The position numbers and the translations under genes are program-made. Shown here piece after piece: positions 8,088 through 15,747 of a stretch of 58,254 bases of DNA. Source of the stretch: an uncultured Collinsella sp. (GTDB lineage: Bacteria > Actinomycetota > Coriobacteriia > Coriobacteriales > Coriobacteriaceae); assembly GCA_958412345.1 (NCBI GenBank), contig CATYSO010000015.1:1-58254 (forward strand). The letters are read 5' to 3'. How positions within the stretch are numbered: position 1 is the first letter of the stretch; each line of letters starts with the position of its first letter. Under the pieces are notes generated by a model that made no database searches, had not been told where the DNA came from, and saw only the letters and a program-made list of their open reading frames with translations.

Positions 8088-8311
8088 AAGTCGTGACGCC
8101 GTTCGAGGTCGCCGAATGCAACGCCGAGCTCCTCCGCGCGGGCGTGCCATGCCGCGTGCACCTGACTGATGCCTGCGGGGCGCAGTCGCTTTGGCTCGAG
8201 GCCGAGAAGGAAAGGCTCGACGAGGCCCATGCCGTCATCGTTGAGTTCTTTGAGAAAAAGGGCGCAAAGCTTCGGTTCGATGAGACCGGTACCTACTTTA
8301 CGCTGCAGTAA
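8084..8311 (+). CDS. Small conserved protein of the his operon (RDAC-like?)
   Basis: A 75-aa protein with ATG 8084 inside the end of hisI (4-nt overlap), 15 nt before hisE, so it is translationally coupled to the pathway genes. It looks like a compact alpha/beta fold: FEVAECNAELLRAGVPCR, then VHLTDACG, a helix rich in Glu/Lys, and a final strand LRFDETGTYFTL. From memory it may belong to what NCBI calls the RDAC family in Coriobacteriia, but I cannot confirm it. No catalytic motif is recognisable. A role as a small partner of HisI or HisE is inference from position only. Confidence 0.8.
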   Translation: MKVVTPFEVAECNAELLRAGVPCRVHLTDACGAQSLWLEAEKERLDEAHAVIVEFFEKKGAKLRFDETGTYFTLQ

Positions 8312-8326
8312 CGAGAGGAAATAACC

Positions 8327-8644
8327 ATGGGAGTCAGAACAGCTAACGTACAGCCGGGAAACATCGGCGAGACACTGACGGGGCTGGCCGAGGTGATTCA
8401 TGGCCGTCGCGACGCGTCGCCGCAGGAGAGCTATACCGCGCGTCTGCTGACCGACGTGGAGGATGAGCTGCTCAAGAAGCTTGCCGAGGAGGCGAGCGAG
8501 GTGATCATGGCCTGCAAGGACAACGACCACGACCACATTCGCTACGAGGCCGGCGACCTGGTCTACCACCTGCTTGTGACGCTCGAGCGCTACGGCATCA
8601 CCCTCGACGAGCTGGCCGGCGAACTCAACGCCCGCCGCCACTAG
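8327..8644 (+). CDS. hisE: Phosphoribosyl-ATP diphosphatase
   Basis: All-alpha MazG-like NTP pyrophosphohydrolase that converts PR-ATP to PR-AMP. It has the family pattern YTARLLTDVEDELLKKLAEE followed by EASEVIMACKD, and the metal-binding helix YEAGDLVYHLLVTLERYGI. The length is 105 aa. AGAGGAAA precedes the ATG. It is the last gene of the forward his operon; the convergent histidinol phosphatase stops 27 nt away. Confidence 0.93.
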   Translation: MGVRTANVQPGNIGETLTGLAEVIHGRRDASPQESYTARLLTDVEDELLKKLAEEASEVIMACKDNDHDHIRYEAGDLVYHLLVTLERYGITLDELAGELNARRH

Positions 8645-8674
8645 TTATTGGGGACGTTCTTAAACGACTAGTTA
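8640..8674. repeat. Short direct repeats at the hisE/hisJ junction
   Basis: ACTAGTTA occurs at 8640-8647 and 8667-8674, each overlapping the stop codon of one convergent gene. Between them is TTGGGGACGTTCTT, a motif with relatives near 55750 (reverse strand) and at 58194-58210. The size and position suggest the scar of a small element, with the 8-bp repeat as a possible target duplication; this is inference. Confidence 0.45.
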
Positions 8675-9583
8675 GGCGAGGGGTGTGGATTCCCATTCGC
8701 CGGTGGGGTGGGGGATATCGAAGGCCCGGTAGCCGCAGTCGTAGGCGTGTGCCTGGGCCTCACGGATGTTCCAGCAGATGTCGCAGGAGCGGTGCGCATC
8801 CGAGCCAAAGGTAATGGGCACCTCGGCATGGGCAAAGCAGCGCAGCAATCCGGTCGCGGGATAGTAGTCATCGAGGCCCTTGCGCGGTGCGGCGGTCGAG
8901 ACCTCAACGCGGCGACCCGTTTCGTGGGCGCATTCGACCATCTGCTCCCAGAGCGGCGCGGGGTCAAAATCGGGCGCAAAGCCCTCTTTCGAAAAACGCA
9001 TGACTAGGTCGGGGTGGGCCATTACATCAAAGTTGAGCGAGCTCTCGCAGGCGCGGCACCAGTCGTCGACGTAGCGCTCCCACACGCCGCGCACGCCCAG
9101 GTTTTCCCAAACATGCAGATTGGTATCGTCGTCGATCCAGCCACAAAGCGAATCGGGCGTATCGGGGCGCGCGACGCCCTCTGTCCCTGCCGTGCCCGCG
9201 GCACCTGCCGCAATATCGCCCGGGTCGCCAATCCAATGCACGCTGCCCAAGCGCACCACGGCGCCCTGGGACCAGCGCTCTACCAAGGGCTCGCAGCCGT
9301 CGTACCAATCGCATTCAAAGCCATAGATAAGCTCGAGCTCCGGCGCGATCTGCGCGGCAAGCTTGTGGGCGTCCTCAAATGCCAGACGATGTGCCGGCAA
9401 GTCGCCCTCGACAACCTGCACCTCGCAGTTGGCGTCCATGCTGGCGGGCAAGGTGAGGTGGTCGGTCGAGACCATGACCTGACATCCGGCGGCGGCAGCG
9501 GCGCGGACGTTCTCCTCAAACGAGGCATGCCCGTCCGAAAACGAGGTATGGGTATGGCAATCGACCAGCGGGCATGCGGACAT
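8672..9583 (-). CDS. hisJ: Histidinol phosphatase, PHP type (HisJ-like)
   Basis: PHP-domain metallophosphatase expected to dephosphorylate histidinol phosphate, the one step not covered by the forward operon. It begins MSACPLVDCHTHTSFSDGHA with the metal-binding HTH and the following Asp; later metal ligands are seen in VSTDHLT, YGFECDWYDG, VMAHPDL, and the C-terminal TFGSDAHRS. The ATG at 9583 has AAGGAG upstream; an in-frame extension to 9637 lacks support. The length is 303 aa, in the HisJ/HisK range. Convergent placement beside hisE supports the assignment, although PHP enzymes can have other substrates. Confidence 0.82.
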   Translation of the reverse strand: MSACPLVDCHTHTSFSDGHASFEENVRAAAAAGCQVMVSTDHLTLPASMDANCEVQVVEGDLPAHRLAFEDAHKLAAQIAPELELIYGFECDWYDGCEPLVERWSQGAVVRLGSVHWIGDPGDIAAGAAGTAGTEGVARPDTPDSLCGWIDDDTNLHVWENLGVRGVWERYVDDWCRACESSLNFDVMAHPDLVMRFSKEGFAPDFDPAPLWEQMVECAHETGRRVEVSTAAPRKGLDDYYPATGLLRCFAHAEVPITFGSDAHRSCDICWNIREAQAHAYDCGYRAFDIPHPTGEWESTPLA

Positions 9584-9713
9584 GGCGGCTCCTTTGCATT
9601 TGGCGAATCCGCTCCATTGTAACGGCGAGACTCTCAACGCGCCGGGTATGCTGCGAGTCGAAATCGAGCGGAAAGGGCGGACGGTGTGCGGTGGCGCCTC
9701 GCTTGCGCTCTCA

Positions 9714-9778
9714 AAACGTGTACGTCAGCCTCCAAAACCGACAATAAATGACATGTTTGGAGGCTGACGTACATGTTT
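9714..9778. repeat. 23-bp inverted repeat upstream of the LarC-like gene
   Basis: Positions 9714-9736 and 9756-9778 are inverted repeats with a single G/A mismatch and a 19-nt AT-rich spacer. The core is ACGTCAGCCTCCAAA and its complement. It lies in the 301-bp gap between two divergent genes. It could be an operator, a hairpin or another palindromic repeat. The rest of the gap (9584-9713, 9779-9884) holds only the hisJ ribosome-binding site and AAAGGA at about 9869. Confidence 0.75.
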
Positions 9779-9884
9779 GGATGAGGGCGAGGGTGACGAC
9801 GGACGAAAGTCACGCCTGTGCCACGTCCGATGTGCTAGCGTTTGGGTGAACAAAACGAGCCCGTGCGGAAAGGATCCGGACCGT

Positions 9885-10370
9885 ATGCAACGTGGAAGTA
9901 CATCTCCGCTGTCGCGCGAGACCGATGCGCCTGAAACCATCGTCAAGCTGGAGTGCGATATTGACGACGCGTCGCCCGAGGTGCTCGCCTACGCCGCCGA
10001 CCGCCTGCGCGAGGCGGGCGCGCGCGAGGTGCACTGGCTGCCCCTCTACTGCAAAAAAGGTCGCCCCGGATGGCAGCTGCAGGTGATCTGCTCGCATGGG
10101 GACATCGAGCGTCTGCAGACGATTATCTTCTTGGAAACCACGACCAACGGCATCCGGCGCCAAGTCATGGAGCGCGTCTGCCTGCCGCGGCGCTTTGAGC
10201 AGGTGACAACGCCTTGGGGCGAGGTGGCCGTCAAAGTGGCGACCCTGCCCGACGGCAGCGAGCGCGCGGCGCCCGAGTACGAGGACTGCGCCCGTCTCGC
10301 CCGAGAGCACGACGTGCCGCTCCAGCGCGTGATGCAGGCAGCGCAAGCCTCGGCACCGCGATTTGAGTAA
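9885..10370 (+). CDS. LarC C-terminal domain protein (nickel insertion, DUF111)
   Basis: 161 aa matching the C-terminal half of LarC, the enzyme that puts nickel into the pyridinium bis-thiocarboxylate cofactor of lactate racemase. Recognisable blocks are KLECDIDDASPEVLAYAADR, the strand with CKKGRPGWQLQV, IIFLETTTNGIRR, and EYEDCARLAREHDVPL. The N-terminal LarC domain is missing and no in-frame upstream sequence encodes it. In Lactobacillus LarC the two parts are joined by programmed frameshifting; here I see no LarC1 in any frame in the preceding 300 bp. It may be a stand-alone paralogue with another task. ATG 9885 with AAAGGA upstream was chosen over 9777. Confidence 0.78.
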   Translation: MQRGSTSPLSRETDAPETIVKLECDIDDASPEVLAYAADRLREAGAREVHWLPLYCKKGRPGWQLQVICSHGDIERLQTIIFLETTTNGIRRQVMERVCLPRRFEQVTTPWGEVAVKVATLPDGSERAAPEYEDCARLAREHDVPLQRVMQAAQASAPRFE

Positions 10371-10425
10371 CGCGGCCGGTAACACGCCGCGCCCAGCCCA
10401 ACTAACCCCACCCGAAAGGACCACC

Positions 10426-10974
10426 ATGAAATACCTCATCGCCTCCGACATCCATGGCTCGGCATACTGGGCCGAGCGCCTCTGCACCGCCATCGAATCC
10501 GAGCAGCCCGACCGCATCGTGCTGCTGGGCGACCTGCTCTACCACGGTCCGCGCAACGACCTGCCGCGCGACTACGCCCCCAAGCGCGTGATTCCGCTGC
10601 TCAACGCCCTGGCCGACCGCATCATCGCGGTGCGTGGCAACTGCGACGCCGAGGTCGACCAGATGGTGCTCGACTTCCCCGTCATGGCCGACTACGCCAC
10701 GCTGTTCGACGAGGCCGGCCGCGAGCTGTTCCTGACGCACGGCCACGTCTTTGGCGCCGGCATGCACAACAGCGTCGACCACGCGCCCGCGCTGCCCGAG
10801 GGCTCCGCGCTCGTCTACGGCCACACGCACGTCAAGGTCAACGAGGTAAGCGAGGCGCACCCGGGCCTGTGGCTCTTCAACCCCGGCAGCGTGAGCATCC
10901 CCAAGGACGGCACGCACAGCTACGGCATCTACGAGGGCGGCGCGTTCCGCCACGTGATCCTGGAGGAGGATTAA
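10426..10974 (+). CDS. yfcE: YfcE-type phosphodiesterase
   Basis: Calcineurin-like metallophosphoesterase of the YfcE/MJ0936 group, active on phosphodiester model substrates; the natural substrate is uncertain. The dinuclear metal motifs are in order: IASDIHG, VLLGDLLYHGP, VRGNCDAEVD, LTHGHVFG and YGHTHVKV. At 182 aa it is complete. ATG 10426 follows GAAAGGA; upstream in-frame codons overlap the LarC-like gene and were dropped. The mazG gene starts 2 nt after the stop. Confidence 0.9.
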   Translation: MKYLIASDIHGSAYWAERLCTAIESEQPDRIVLLGDLLYHGPRNDLPRDYAPKRVIPLLNALADRIIAVRGNCDAEVDQMVLDFPVMADYATLFDEAGRELFLTHGHVFGAGMHNSVDHAPALPEGSALVYGHTHVKVNEVSEAHPGLWLFNPGSVSIPKDGTHSYGIYEGGAFRHVILEED

Positions 10975-10976
10975 CC

Positions 10977-11837
10977 ATGGCGCAGCACATGGCTCAGCAA
11001 AATGCCGAGGGCTCGCGCGACCTGTCCACGCTGGTCGACGCGTCGGCCGAGCTGCAGCATCTGGTGCAGACCATCTGGCGTCTGCGTCAGCCCGATGGTT
11101 GCCCGTGGGACCGCGAGCAGACGCATCAGAGCATCGGCAAGAACATGATCGAGGAGGCCTATGAGGCGCTCGACTGCATCGAGGCCGACGATGCCACGCA
11201 TCTGCGCGAGGAGCTGGGCGATGTGCTCATGCAGGTGGTGCTGCATGCGCAGATTGCGGCGGACGCCGGCGAGTTTACGCTGGCCGACGTGGCACGCGAT
11301 ATTGACGCCAAGCTCATTCGCCGCCACCCGCACGTGTTTGGCGATGCGGATGCCGACAACCCCGACGAGGTGCTCAAGATTTGGGACGAGGTCAAGCTTG
11401 CCGAGAAGGCTGCCAAGGACAAGGCCGTGGCGGCGGGCGAGGCTGCGCCCGAAGGTCTGCTCGACGGCGTGCCCACGCATCTGCCGGCGCTGATGCAAGC
11501 GCAGAAGGTGTCGCGCAAGGCAGCGGCCGTGGGCTTTGAGTGGGAGACGGTCCAAGACGTGTGGGACGAGGTCGCCGAGGAGCGCGCCGAGTTTGAGGCC
11601 GAGGAGCCCGGCTCGCCCGAGCGCGAGATGGAGTTTGGCGACCTGCTCTTTGCCCTAGTCAACGTTGCGCGCAAAGAGGGGATTGACGCCGAGAGCGCCC
11701 TGCGCGCGAGCACGGCCAAGTTCCGCCGTCGCTGGGCTGCGATGGAGCAGATGGCGGCCGGTGCTCACGTGGATCTTGCCGAGCTTTCGACCCACGGCCT
11801 CAACGACCTGTGGGATGCCGCAAAGGCGGAGGAGTAA
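10977..11837 (+). CDS. mazG: Nucleoside triphosphate pyrophosphohydrolase MazG
   Basis: House-cleaning NTP pyrophosphatase. Its first MazG domain shows LRQPDGCPWDREQTHQSI, MIEEAYEALDCIE and LREELGDVLMQVVLHAQIA with the EExxE and ExxD metal-binding residues; a second domain follows with VAEERAEF and EMEFGDLLFALVNVARK. The two-domain 286-aa form is typical. GGAGGA lies 5 nt before ATG 10977. It is followed by a strong terminator. Confidence 0.92.
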   Translation: MAQHMAQQNAEGSRDLSTLVDASAELQHLVQTIWRLRQPDGCPWDREQTHQSIGKNMIEEAYEALDCIEADDATHLREELGDVLMQVVLHAQIAADAGEFTLADVARDIDAKLIRRHPHVFGDADADNPDEVLKIWDEVKLAEKAAKDKAVAAGEAAPEGLLDGVPTHLPALMQAQKVSRKAAAVGFEWETVQDVWDEVAEERAEFEAEEPGSPEREMEFGDLLFALVNVARKEGIDAESALRASTAKFRRRWAAMEQMAAGAHVDLAELSTHGLNDLWDAAKAEE

Positions 11838-11841
11838 GACT

Positions 11842-11889
11842 GCGGGAACGACGGGCTGACACGCCTCATCGTTCCCGCTAAATTTTTCG
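11842..11889 (+). terminator. Rho-independent terminator after mazG
   Basis: A perfect 10-bp stem, GCGGGAACGA (11842-11851) paired with TCGTTCCCGC (11869-11878), with a 17-nt loop, is followed by TAAATTTTT. It separates mazG from eno. Confidence 0.85.
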
Positions 11890-11909
11890 AAAATCAAGTG
11901 TATCCCTCG

Positions 11910-11954
11910 GCTAACTTAGGGCATAATGCAAAAAGTGCGACATGGCTAACTTAC
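11910..11954 (+). promoter_or_regulatory. Putative eno promoter region with a repeated decamer
   Basis: GGCTAACTTA occurs at 11910-11919 and 11945-11954, 35 bp apart, flanking a possible -10 box CATAAT (11923-11928). A repeat placed across a start region suggests a regulator binding site. No good -35 is seen and the regulator is unknown. Confidence 0.35.
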
Positions 11955-12026
11955 GGAGACGCACCGACGGTGCACGGTCAGCCGGTCGCTTGCATTCACT
12001 ACGTTTCCAAGTGAGAGGGAGACAAC

Positions 12027-13316
12027 ATGAGCGATATTTTGGACGTCTACGGTCGCGAGGTGCTCGACAGCCGCGGCAATCCCACCGTCGAGGTCGAGGT
12101 CGTGCTCGAGGACGGCAGCTTTGGCCGCGCAATGGTGCCTTCGGGTGCTTCGACCGGCGCCTTTGAGGCCTGCGAGCTGCGCGATGGCGACAAGGGCCGC
12201 TATCTGGGCAAGGGCGTCTCTCAAGCCGTCGAGCACGTCAATAACGAGTGCGCTAACGCCGTCGTGGGCCTCGACGCCTTCGACCAGCGCGCCGTCGATG
12301 CCGCGCTGATTGCCGCGGACGGTACCCCCAACAAGACCAAGCTCGGTGCCAACGCCATCCTGGGCGTGTCGCTGGCCGTCGCCCGCGCCGCTGCCGAGTC
12401 GGCGGGCCTGTCGCTGTACCAGTACCTGGGCGGCGTCAACGCTCATCTGCTGCCCACGCCCATGATGAATATCCTCAACGGCGGCGTGCATGCCGACAAT
12501 AACGTTGACTTCCAGGAGTTCATGATCATGCCGGTGGGCGCCCCGAGCTTTGCCGAGGGCCTGCGTTGGTGCGCCGAGGTCTACCACACCCTCAAGGGCG
12601 TGCTGCACGAGGCGGGCCTGGGCGGCGGCGTGGGCGACGAGGGCGGCTTTGCGCCCAACCTCAAGACCAATGCCGAGCCGTTCGAGTACATTACCAAGGC
12701 CGTCAAGAAGGCTGGCTTTAAGCCCGGCGTCGACTTCATGTACGCCATGGACCCGGCCTCGACCGAGTTCTACAACGCCGAGACCGGCATGTACGAGCTC
12801 AAGGGTGAGGGCGTGGAGTACACGAGTGCTCAGATGGTTGATTACTGGGAGAAGCTTGTCGACACCTATCCGATCATCTCCATCGAGGATGGTATGGCCG
12901 AGGAGGATTGGGACGGCTGGGTCGAGCTTACCCGTCGAATTGGCAACAAGGTGCAGCTGGTGGGCGACGACCTGTTCGTCACCAACACCGAGCGCCTCAA
13001 GAAGGGCATCGAGTTGGGTGCCGCCAACGCGATCCTGGTCAAGGTCAACCAGATCGGCACGCTTACCGAGTCGCTCGAGGCCATCGAGACCGCCAAGGAG
13101 GCCGGTTACGCCTGCATCGTGAGCCACCGCTCCGGCGAGACCGAGGATTCCACGATCGCCGACCTGGTCGTGGGTGTCAATGCCGGTCAGATCAAGTCGG
13201 GCGCCCCGTGCCGCAGCGACCGTATTGCCAAGTACAACCAGCTCATCCGTATCGAGGATGAGCTCGAGGGCAGCGCGCGCTACGCCGGCAAGTCTGCGTT
13301 CTACAACATTCGCTAA
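12027..13316 (+). CDS. eno: Enolase
   Basis: Glycolytic 2-phosphoglycerate dehydratase. The family blocks are all present: GREVLDSRGNPTVEVEV, VPSGASTGAFEA, GANAILGVSLAVARAAA, the acid/metal region GVGDEGGFAPNL, SIEDGMAEEDW, QLVGDDLFVTN, the catalytic Lys in NAILVKVNQIGTLTE, and the signature-like segment SHRSGETEDSTIADL. At 429 aa it is full length. GAGGGAG precedes the ATG. It is transcribed alone between two terminators. Confidence 0.98.
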   Translation: MSDILDVYGREVLDSRGNPTVEVEVVLEDGSFGRAMVPSGASTGAFEACELRDGDKGRYLGKGVSQAVEHVNNECANAVVGLDAFDQRAVDAALIAADGTPNKTKLGANAILGVSLAVARAAAESAGLSLYQYLGGVNAHLLPTPMMNILNGGVHADNNVDFQEFMIMPVGAPSFAEGLRWCAEVYHTLKGVLHEAGLGGGVGDEGGFAPNLKTNAEPFEYITKAVKKAGFKPGVDFMYAMDPASTEFYNAETGMYELKGEGVEYTSAQMVDYWEKLVDTYPIISIEDGMAEEDWDGWVELTRRIGNKVQLVGDDLFVTNTERLKKGIELGAANAILVKVNQIGTLTESLEAIETAKEAGYACIVSHRSGETEDSTIADLVVGVNAGQIKSGAPCRSDRIAKYNQLIRIEDELEGSARYAGKSAFYNIR

Positions 13317-13388
13317 ACGGGCGAATTTGGCGAGGGGGAGGCTGACTCGGTTCCGCCCCGCCTTGGCTGGACGCCGCAAAGCGCTGTG

Positions 13389-13420
13389 GGCGCTGGGCCA
13401 TATGGCTCAGCGCCTTTTTT
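13389..13420 (+). terminator. Rho-independent terminator after eno
   Basis: An 11-bp stem with one G-T pair (13389-13399 with 13404-13414; GGCGCTGGGCC), a 4-nt loop, then TTTTTT. Confidence 0.92.
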
Positions 13421-13511
13421 ATGTCGAGCAAAGGCTGTCGAAGGCGGTGCGGGCGCTCGTGCTATAACTAAAGGACTTAGCGCAAACAAACCTCAACCGC
13501 ACAAGGCGCAC

Positions 13512-14273
13512 ATGGATCAGATTTACGACAACAGGTACTATTCCGCCGGTTCGCGCGAGCCGTCGCCTCGCCGTGCGCGCACGGTGCAGCTCGGTGGGTC
13601 CGCCTACGCCGGTGTCGACCGCTCCACGCAGCGCCCGACAAGTACCTCGCGCCCCAATGCTCAATCGAATACTTCGGCAGATGGACCGGTGCACCCGGCA
13701 CGTTCGTCGCATGCGTCGCGCCCCTCGACTCAGACACACGACAAATCGAGCAGACCTTCGAGCCGTCTTTCGGGCTCGGACTTTATGCATTACGCCAACG
13801 ACAACGCGGTGGTCAAGGCGATCTACGACTTTACCCACGGTCCTCAGCGAGGGCTATTCATCGGCATCGTCGTTGCCCTGGTGCTCGTGAGCCTGTATTT
13901 CCCCGTGCGCGACCTGTACGTGGCAAAGCGTTCGAGCGATATCTTGGCCAAGCAGGTCGAGATTCGCCAGCAATACAATGATGGGCTGCAAAAAAGTGTC
14001 GACAAGCTGCTCTCGGAGGAGGGTATCAAGGATGCGGCATCCGAGGACCTGGGCTTGGCGATGCCCGGCGAGAAGAGGATTGAAGTGCAGGGCCTGGACG
14101 GCGATTCGGATGCCTCGTCGAGCCAGAAGTCGTCGAACGCCAAGAAGGCCAGCGAAGTTGCCAAGGAAATCGAAGAAGTCGGTAAGGACGCGCCGTGGTA
14201 CATCCAAGCGCTCGACATGCTGTTTGGGTTTAACGGCGTCGAGGGCCAGACGGTCGTGTCCAACGGCAAATAG
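13512..14273 (+). CDS. DivIC/FtsB-like septum formation initiator
   Basis: Single-pass membrane protein of the cell-division septum. An N-terminal cytoplasmic stretch of about 110 residues is rich in Ser/Arg/Thr/Pro and probably disordered. A membrane helix follows (GLFIGIVVALVLVSLYF, about residues 116-132), then a short coiled coil with ILAKQVEIRQQYNDGLQKSV, then the LGLAMPGEK motif typical of actinobacterial DivIC-type proteins, and an acidic/Lys-rich tail. ATG 13512 gives 253 aa; the longer frame from 13386 runs through the eno terminator. It is followed closely by ppx. Confidence 0.8.
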   Translation: MDQIYDNRYYSAGSREPSPRRARTVQLGGSAYAGVDRSTQRPTSTSRPNAQSNTSADGPVHPARSSHASRPSTQTHDKSSRPSSRLSGSDFMHYANDNAVVKAIYDFTHGPQRGLFIGIVVALVLVSLYFPVRDLYVAKRSSDILAKQVEIRQQYNDGLQKSVDKLLSEEGIKDAASEDLGLAMPGEKRIEVQGLDGDSDASSSQKSSNAKKASEVAKEIEEVGKDAPWYIQALDMLFGFNGVEGQTVVSNGK

Positions 14274-14293
14274 CGCCCGGAGGGGAGCCCGCA

Positions 14294-15298
14294 ATGACAA
14301 ATTGCAAACGCTATAAGGTAGCCGCGATCGACCTGGGAACGGTGTCGTCGCGACTGGTGTTGGCGCAGGTCGAGGCCGGGGCGATCGTGGAATCGTCCAA
14401 GCATACCGAGATCACCGACTTGGGCGAGGGCGTGGACGCGACGGGGCGCTTTTGCGAGGCGGCCGTTGAGCGCGTGCTCGCTGCGTGCCGCATGTTTGTG
14501 GACGAAGCCCGTACCTTTGGGGCCGCGTGCGTCTGCACCACCTGCACGAGTGCCGCGCGCGATGCGTCCAATGCCGCGCTGCTGCTGGACGGTCTGCGCG
14601 ATCTGGGGCTCGAACCGCAGGTGATTCCGGGCGAGGTCGAGGCGCGCCTGACATTTTTTGGCGTGGCGCACGACTTTGCCGGCGAGCGCATCATCGTCGC
14701 GGATTCGGGCGGTGGCTCCACGGAGCTCGCGACGGGCGTATACGCTCCGGAGCGCAGCGTCTTTGCGCTGGAAGGGACGCGCTCGCTGGACATCGGTTGC
14801 CGTCGCGTGACGGAGCGCTTTTTCTCCGCGTTGCCGCCCGCGGATGGCGAGCTTGCTGCCGCTGCCGCGTGGGCAGGCGAGCAGTTCGCCGCCTATTTTG
14901 AGGGCCTGCCTGTCGACTTTGAGCGCGCCGAACGCTTAGTCGCGGTGGGCGGCACGGTGACTACGCTGGTGGCTCTGGTCCACGAGCTGGAACCGTACGA
15001 TTCGAGCTTTGTGCACCTACGCGAGCTGTCGCTGGAGCAGGTCTCGGCCGCTATCGAGCGCATGTCTGTGTTGGACGCGGAAGGCATCGCCGCGCTACCG
15101 GGTGTACAGCCCAAACGCGCGGGCGTGATCTTGGCTGGTGCCGTGGTGATTCGCGAGCTTATGCGAGCCGGCGGCTACGACACGCTCACCGTAAGCGAGA
15201 ACAGCCTGCTCGCCGGCATGGCCGCCACCATCAACGAGGTTCTCGACGGCGCGACTTCCACCATCGGCTGGACCCCCAGCCTCAGCGCCCTCCAATAA
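14294..15298 (+). CDS. ppx: Ppx/GppA family exopolyphosphatase
   Basis: Actin-like ASKHA phosphatase acting on polyphosphate or pppGpp. Motifs are the phosphate-1 loop AAIDLGTVSSRLVLAQV, the EAR region PGEVEARLTFFG, the phosphate-2 loop IVADSGGGSTELATG, and VAVGGTVTTLVAL near the C-terminus. At 334 aa it is the short form, without the C-terminal HD-like domain. GGAGGGGAG precedes the ATG. It lies 20 nt after the divIC-like gene and is probably co-transcribed; in actinobacteria these genes often follow eno. Confidence 0.9.
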   Translation: MTNCKRYKVAAIDLGTVSSRLVLAQVEAGAIVESSKHTEITDLGEGVDATGRFCEAAVERVLAACRMFVDEARTFGAACVCTTCTSAARDASNAALLLDGLRDLGLEPQVIPGEVEARLTFFGVAHDFAGERIIVADSGGGSTELATGVYAPERSVFALEGTRSLDIGCRRVTERFFSALPPADGELAAAAAWAGEQFAAYFEGLPVDFERAERLVAVGGTVTTLVALVHELEPYDSSFVHLRELSLEQVSAAIERMSVLDAEGIAALPGVQPKRAGVILAGAVVIRELMRAGGYDTLTVSENSLLAGMAATINEVLDGATSTIGWTPSLSALQ

Positions 15299-15364
15299 GT
15301 TGCGGTGAAATACGGACTAAAATCGCCCTTTCGGGCACCAAACAGTCCCTATTCCACCGCAACT
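15298..15364. repeat. 21-bp imperfect inverted repeat after ppx
   Basis: Arms 15298-15318 and 15344-15364 match at 19 of 21 positions. The 25-nt centre contains the mini-stem GCCC-TTTC-GGGC. It directly follows the ppx stop and probably stops transcription, but the bulk and layout are those of an intergenic palindromic element like the one at 5237. Confidence 0.7.
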
Positions 15365-15381
15365 CACCATCTGTATCGGCA

Positions 15382-15649
15382 TCCAAAAGAAACGAGCCCG
15401 CATCTCAAAGGGATACGAGCTCGCAAGCAATCACATGGTAGGGGCGGTGGGACGTCTGCGGATTTGCTGCGCAAATCCGCACCGGCTTCGGTCGCCTGCC
15501 GGCGCCCTCGCCGGCTCGCTACGGACGCTGCGCGTCCGCTTGACGCTCGCCCCCTCGCGGGTTCGAGCCCCACCGGCGTCCAAAAGAAACAAGCCCGCAT
15601 CCCCATGGGGCACGGGCCCGTAAAAGCCAAATGGTAGGGGCGGTGGGAC
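15382..15649. repeat. Diverged ~197-bp duplication including the tRNA-Leu 3' end
   Basis: CCAAAAGAAAC...AGCCCGCAT occurs at 15383 and again at 15580, and the 19 bases ending the tRNA gene (15631-15649, ATGGTAGGGGCGGTGGGAC) also occur at 15435-15453, an offset of 196-197 bp. So the tRNA 3' end plus its terminator exists twice in tandem, but only one copy keeps a whole tRNA. Between them lies a GC-rich segment with a T-arm-like stretch on the plus strand (GGGTTCGAGCCCC, from 15560). The pattern fits a tandem duplication or an attachment-site scar. Confidence 0.7.
15581..15617 (-). terminator. Terminator of tRNA-Leu
   Basis: On the minus strand, GCCCGTGCCCC pairs with GGGGATGCGGGC (plus 15593-15617) and is followed by TTGTTTCTTTT. 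It lies 15 nt beyond the tRNA 3' end. A diverged copy lies at about 15384-15425. Confidence 0.75.
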
Positions 15650-15716
15650 TCGAACCCACAATCCTTGCGGCGAGAGATTTTAAGTCTCCTGCGTATGCCA
15701 ATTCCGCCACGCCCCC
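15632..15716 (-). tRNA. tRNA-Leu (anticodon TAA)
   Basis: Reading the minus strand from 15716: acceptor GGGGGCG, D-arm with AATTGGCA, anticodon stem GAGAC/CTCTC with loop TTAAAAT (anticodon TAA), a long variable arm (GCCGCAAGGATTGT region) as expected for a class II tRNA, T-arm GGGTTCGAGTCCC, acceptor CGCCCCT, then A and an encoded CCA. It is 85 nt long, with G1 pairing with U72. Isotype and anticodon are read directly from the loop. Confidence 0.93.
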
Positions 15717-15747
15717 GTGAGACTAGAAGTCTAGCACAAGCCGTCCG

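Noticed and set aside
9777..9884. Longer LarC-like protein starting at 9777
   Set aside because: The extra 36 residues have no LarC similarity, overlap the palindrome at 9714-9778, and lack a ribosome-binding site; 9885 has one.
11946..13379. 477-aa minus-strand frame opposite eno
   Set aside because: Enolase on the plus strand is unmistakable; the antisense frame is a codon-bias artefact.
15431..15661. Small protein frames over the tRNA region (for example with VRVPPPLPF)
   Set aside because: Typical false translation of a tRNA 3' end and its duplicate; no ribosome-binding site.
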